Source: Phenylobacterium sp. (GTDB lineage Bacteria; Pseudomonadota; Alphaproteobacteria; Caulobacterales; Caulobacteraceae). From it: DNA of 14,626 nt. The position numbers and the translations under genes are program-made. Below the pieces are notes generated by a model. It was not told the origin of the DNA. It worked only from the letters and a program-made list of their open reading frames with translations, and searched no databases. Position 1 is the first letter of the stretch; every line of letters starts with the position of its first letter. The DNA lies in NCBI GenBank assembly GCA_028290925.1, contig JAQGIX010000288.1:1-14626 (forward strand), written 5' to 3'. Shown here piece after piece: positions 13,772-14,626 of the stretch.

Positions 13772-14626
13772 CTACCCCGCGTCCTTCAGCGCCATCCCGG
13801 CCTTCCAGTCGAACAGCTCCTGCAGCACGCGCAGCGCCTGGCCGCGCGGGCTGGTCAGCTCGGGGTCGCGGTTGATGATCAGCCGGGCGTCGTCGCCGGC
13901 CGCGGCGATCAGGTCGCGGTGGGCGAAGGGATCGGCGAAGACGTAGTCCGGGAAGCCCGACTGCCGCAGGCCCAGCGCATCGCCGCCGCCGCGCAGCTCC
14001 AGGTCCTTCTCGGCGATCAGGAAGCCGTCGTCGGTGCGCCTAAGGATGTCCAGCCGCTTCTGGGCGGTCTCCGACAGCGGCGGATCGTAGAGCAGCACGC
14101 AGGCGCTTTCCTGCCGCCCACGACCTACACGACCCCTCAATTGGTGTAGTTGCGCCAGGCCGAACCGCTCGGCCTGTTCGATGACCATGATGGTGGCGTT
14201 GGGCACGTTGACGCCGACCTCGACCACGGTGGTGGCCACCAGCACCGAGAGCCGGCCCTCGGCGAACTCGGCCATCACTGCGTCCTTGGCCGCGGGCGGC
14301 AGCTTCCCGTGGATCAGCCCGACGCTGGGCCCGATCCGCTCGGTCAGGTCGGCGGCGCGTCGCTCGGCGGCGGCCAGGTCGCTGACTTCGGATTCCGAGA
14401 CCAGCGGACAGATCCAGAAGGCCTGCGCCCCGCCGTCCGTCGCCTGGCGAAGGCGGGCCTCCACCTCGCCGATCCGGCCCATGGGCACGGCGCGGGTGGC
14501 GACCGCCACGCGGCCCGGCGGCTTCTCGTCGATGCGCGAGACGTCCAGGTCGCCATAGACCGTCAGCTCCAGGGTGCGTGGGATCGGCGTCGCCGACATG
14601 GCGATCAGGTGCACCGCCTGGCCCTT
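13772..14626 (-). CDS. recG: ATP-dependent DNA helicase RecG, C-terminal part, start beyond window
   Basis: RecG remodels stalled replication forks and branch-migrates Holliday junctions. 284 residues are visible, open to the right edge, out of roughly 690-700 in the family; the N-terminal wedge domain and Walker motifs lie outside. Seen in order are motif III SATPIPRTL, LIHGKLPPAAKDAVMAEF (motif IV region), VLVATTVVEVGVNVPNATIMV with EQAERFGLAQLHQLRGR (motifs V and VI, including the arginine finger QLRGRVGRG), then LELRGGGDALGLRQSGFPDY, the TRG-type region that couples ATPase to translocation. This last block separates RecG from Mfd. The C-terminus looks complete. It converges on the reductase gene across the hairpin repeat. 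Confidence 0.96.
   Translation of the reverse strand, partial: KGQAVHLIAMSATPIPRTLELTVYGDLDVSRIDEKPPGRVAVATRAVPMGRIGEVEARLRQATDGGAQAFWICPLVSESEVSDLAAAERRAADLTERIGPSVGLIHGKLPPAAKDAVMAEFAEGRLSVLVATTVVEVGVNVPNATIMVIEQAERFGLAQLHQLRGRVGRGRQESACVLLYDPPLSETAQKRLDILRRTDDGFLIAEKDLELRGGGDALGLRQSGFPDYVFADPFAHRDLIAAAGDDARLIINRDPELTSPRGQALRVLQELFDWKAGMALKDAG

Overview
The window reads as ordinary, gene-dense chromosome of a high-GC alphaproteobacterium. The best guess is the family Caulobacteraceae (Caulobacter/Phenylobacterium-like). That guess rests on overall protein character: the alphaproteobacterial CysK form with an EGTAGNTG loop, an AapJ-type binding protein, the kdsA-hldE-hldD order and the hairpin-rich intergenic element near the right end. 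It is an inference, not a search result. No tRNA, rRNA, CRISPR array, insertion sequence, phage gene or gap longer than about 180 bases was seen. Nothing in base or codon use suggests recent transfer.

Left part (1-3210): an SDR oxidoreductase cut by the left edge and a cystathionine beta-lyase (metC) run leftward. A solitary AapJ-like amino-acid-binding lipoprotein runs rightward from a short divergent spacer. That spacer holds a good sigma70-like promoter for metC, which also decides metC's start codon.

Middle part (3207-7955, all minus strand, read from right to left): a CFA-synthase-like methyltransferase, a secreted four-cysteine protein of unknown family, and then cysK, sseA and a GNAT acetyltransferase with overlapping ends. 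With metC, the window therefore holds three sulfur-amino-acid enzymes: cysteine synthesis, mercaptopyruvate sulfur transfer and cystathionine cleavage. The GNAT gene and the binding-protein gene converge and share one CTAG as both stop codons.

Right part (8133-13660, plus strand): kdsA, hldE, hldD, a membrane-anchored DUF3089 protein and an NADP-dependent medium-chain reductase. The first three supply the LPS inner-core sugars Kdo and ADP-heptose. The DUF3089 protein starts 4 bases after hldD and appears to have lost its hydrolase nucleophile. A roughly 100-base REP-like pair of inverted hairpin units separates this block from the convergent recG, of which only the C-terminal part is present.

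No clearly new multi-gene system was found. The best leads are the apparently inactive DUF3089 protein tied to heptose synthesis, the lipidated binding protein without a transporter, the CFA-like enzyme lacking bicarbonate ligands, the REP-like element, and paired hairpins in the kdsA leader.
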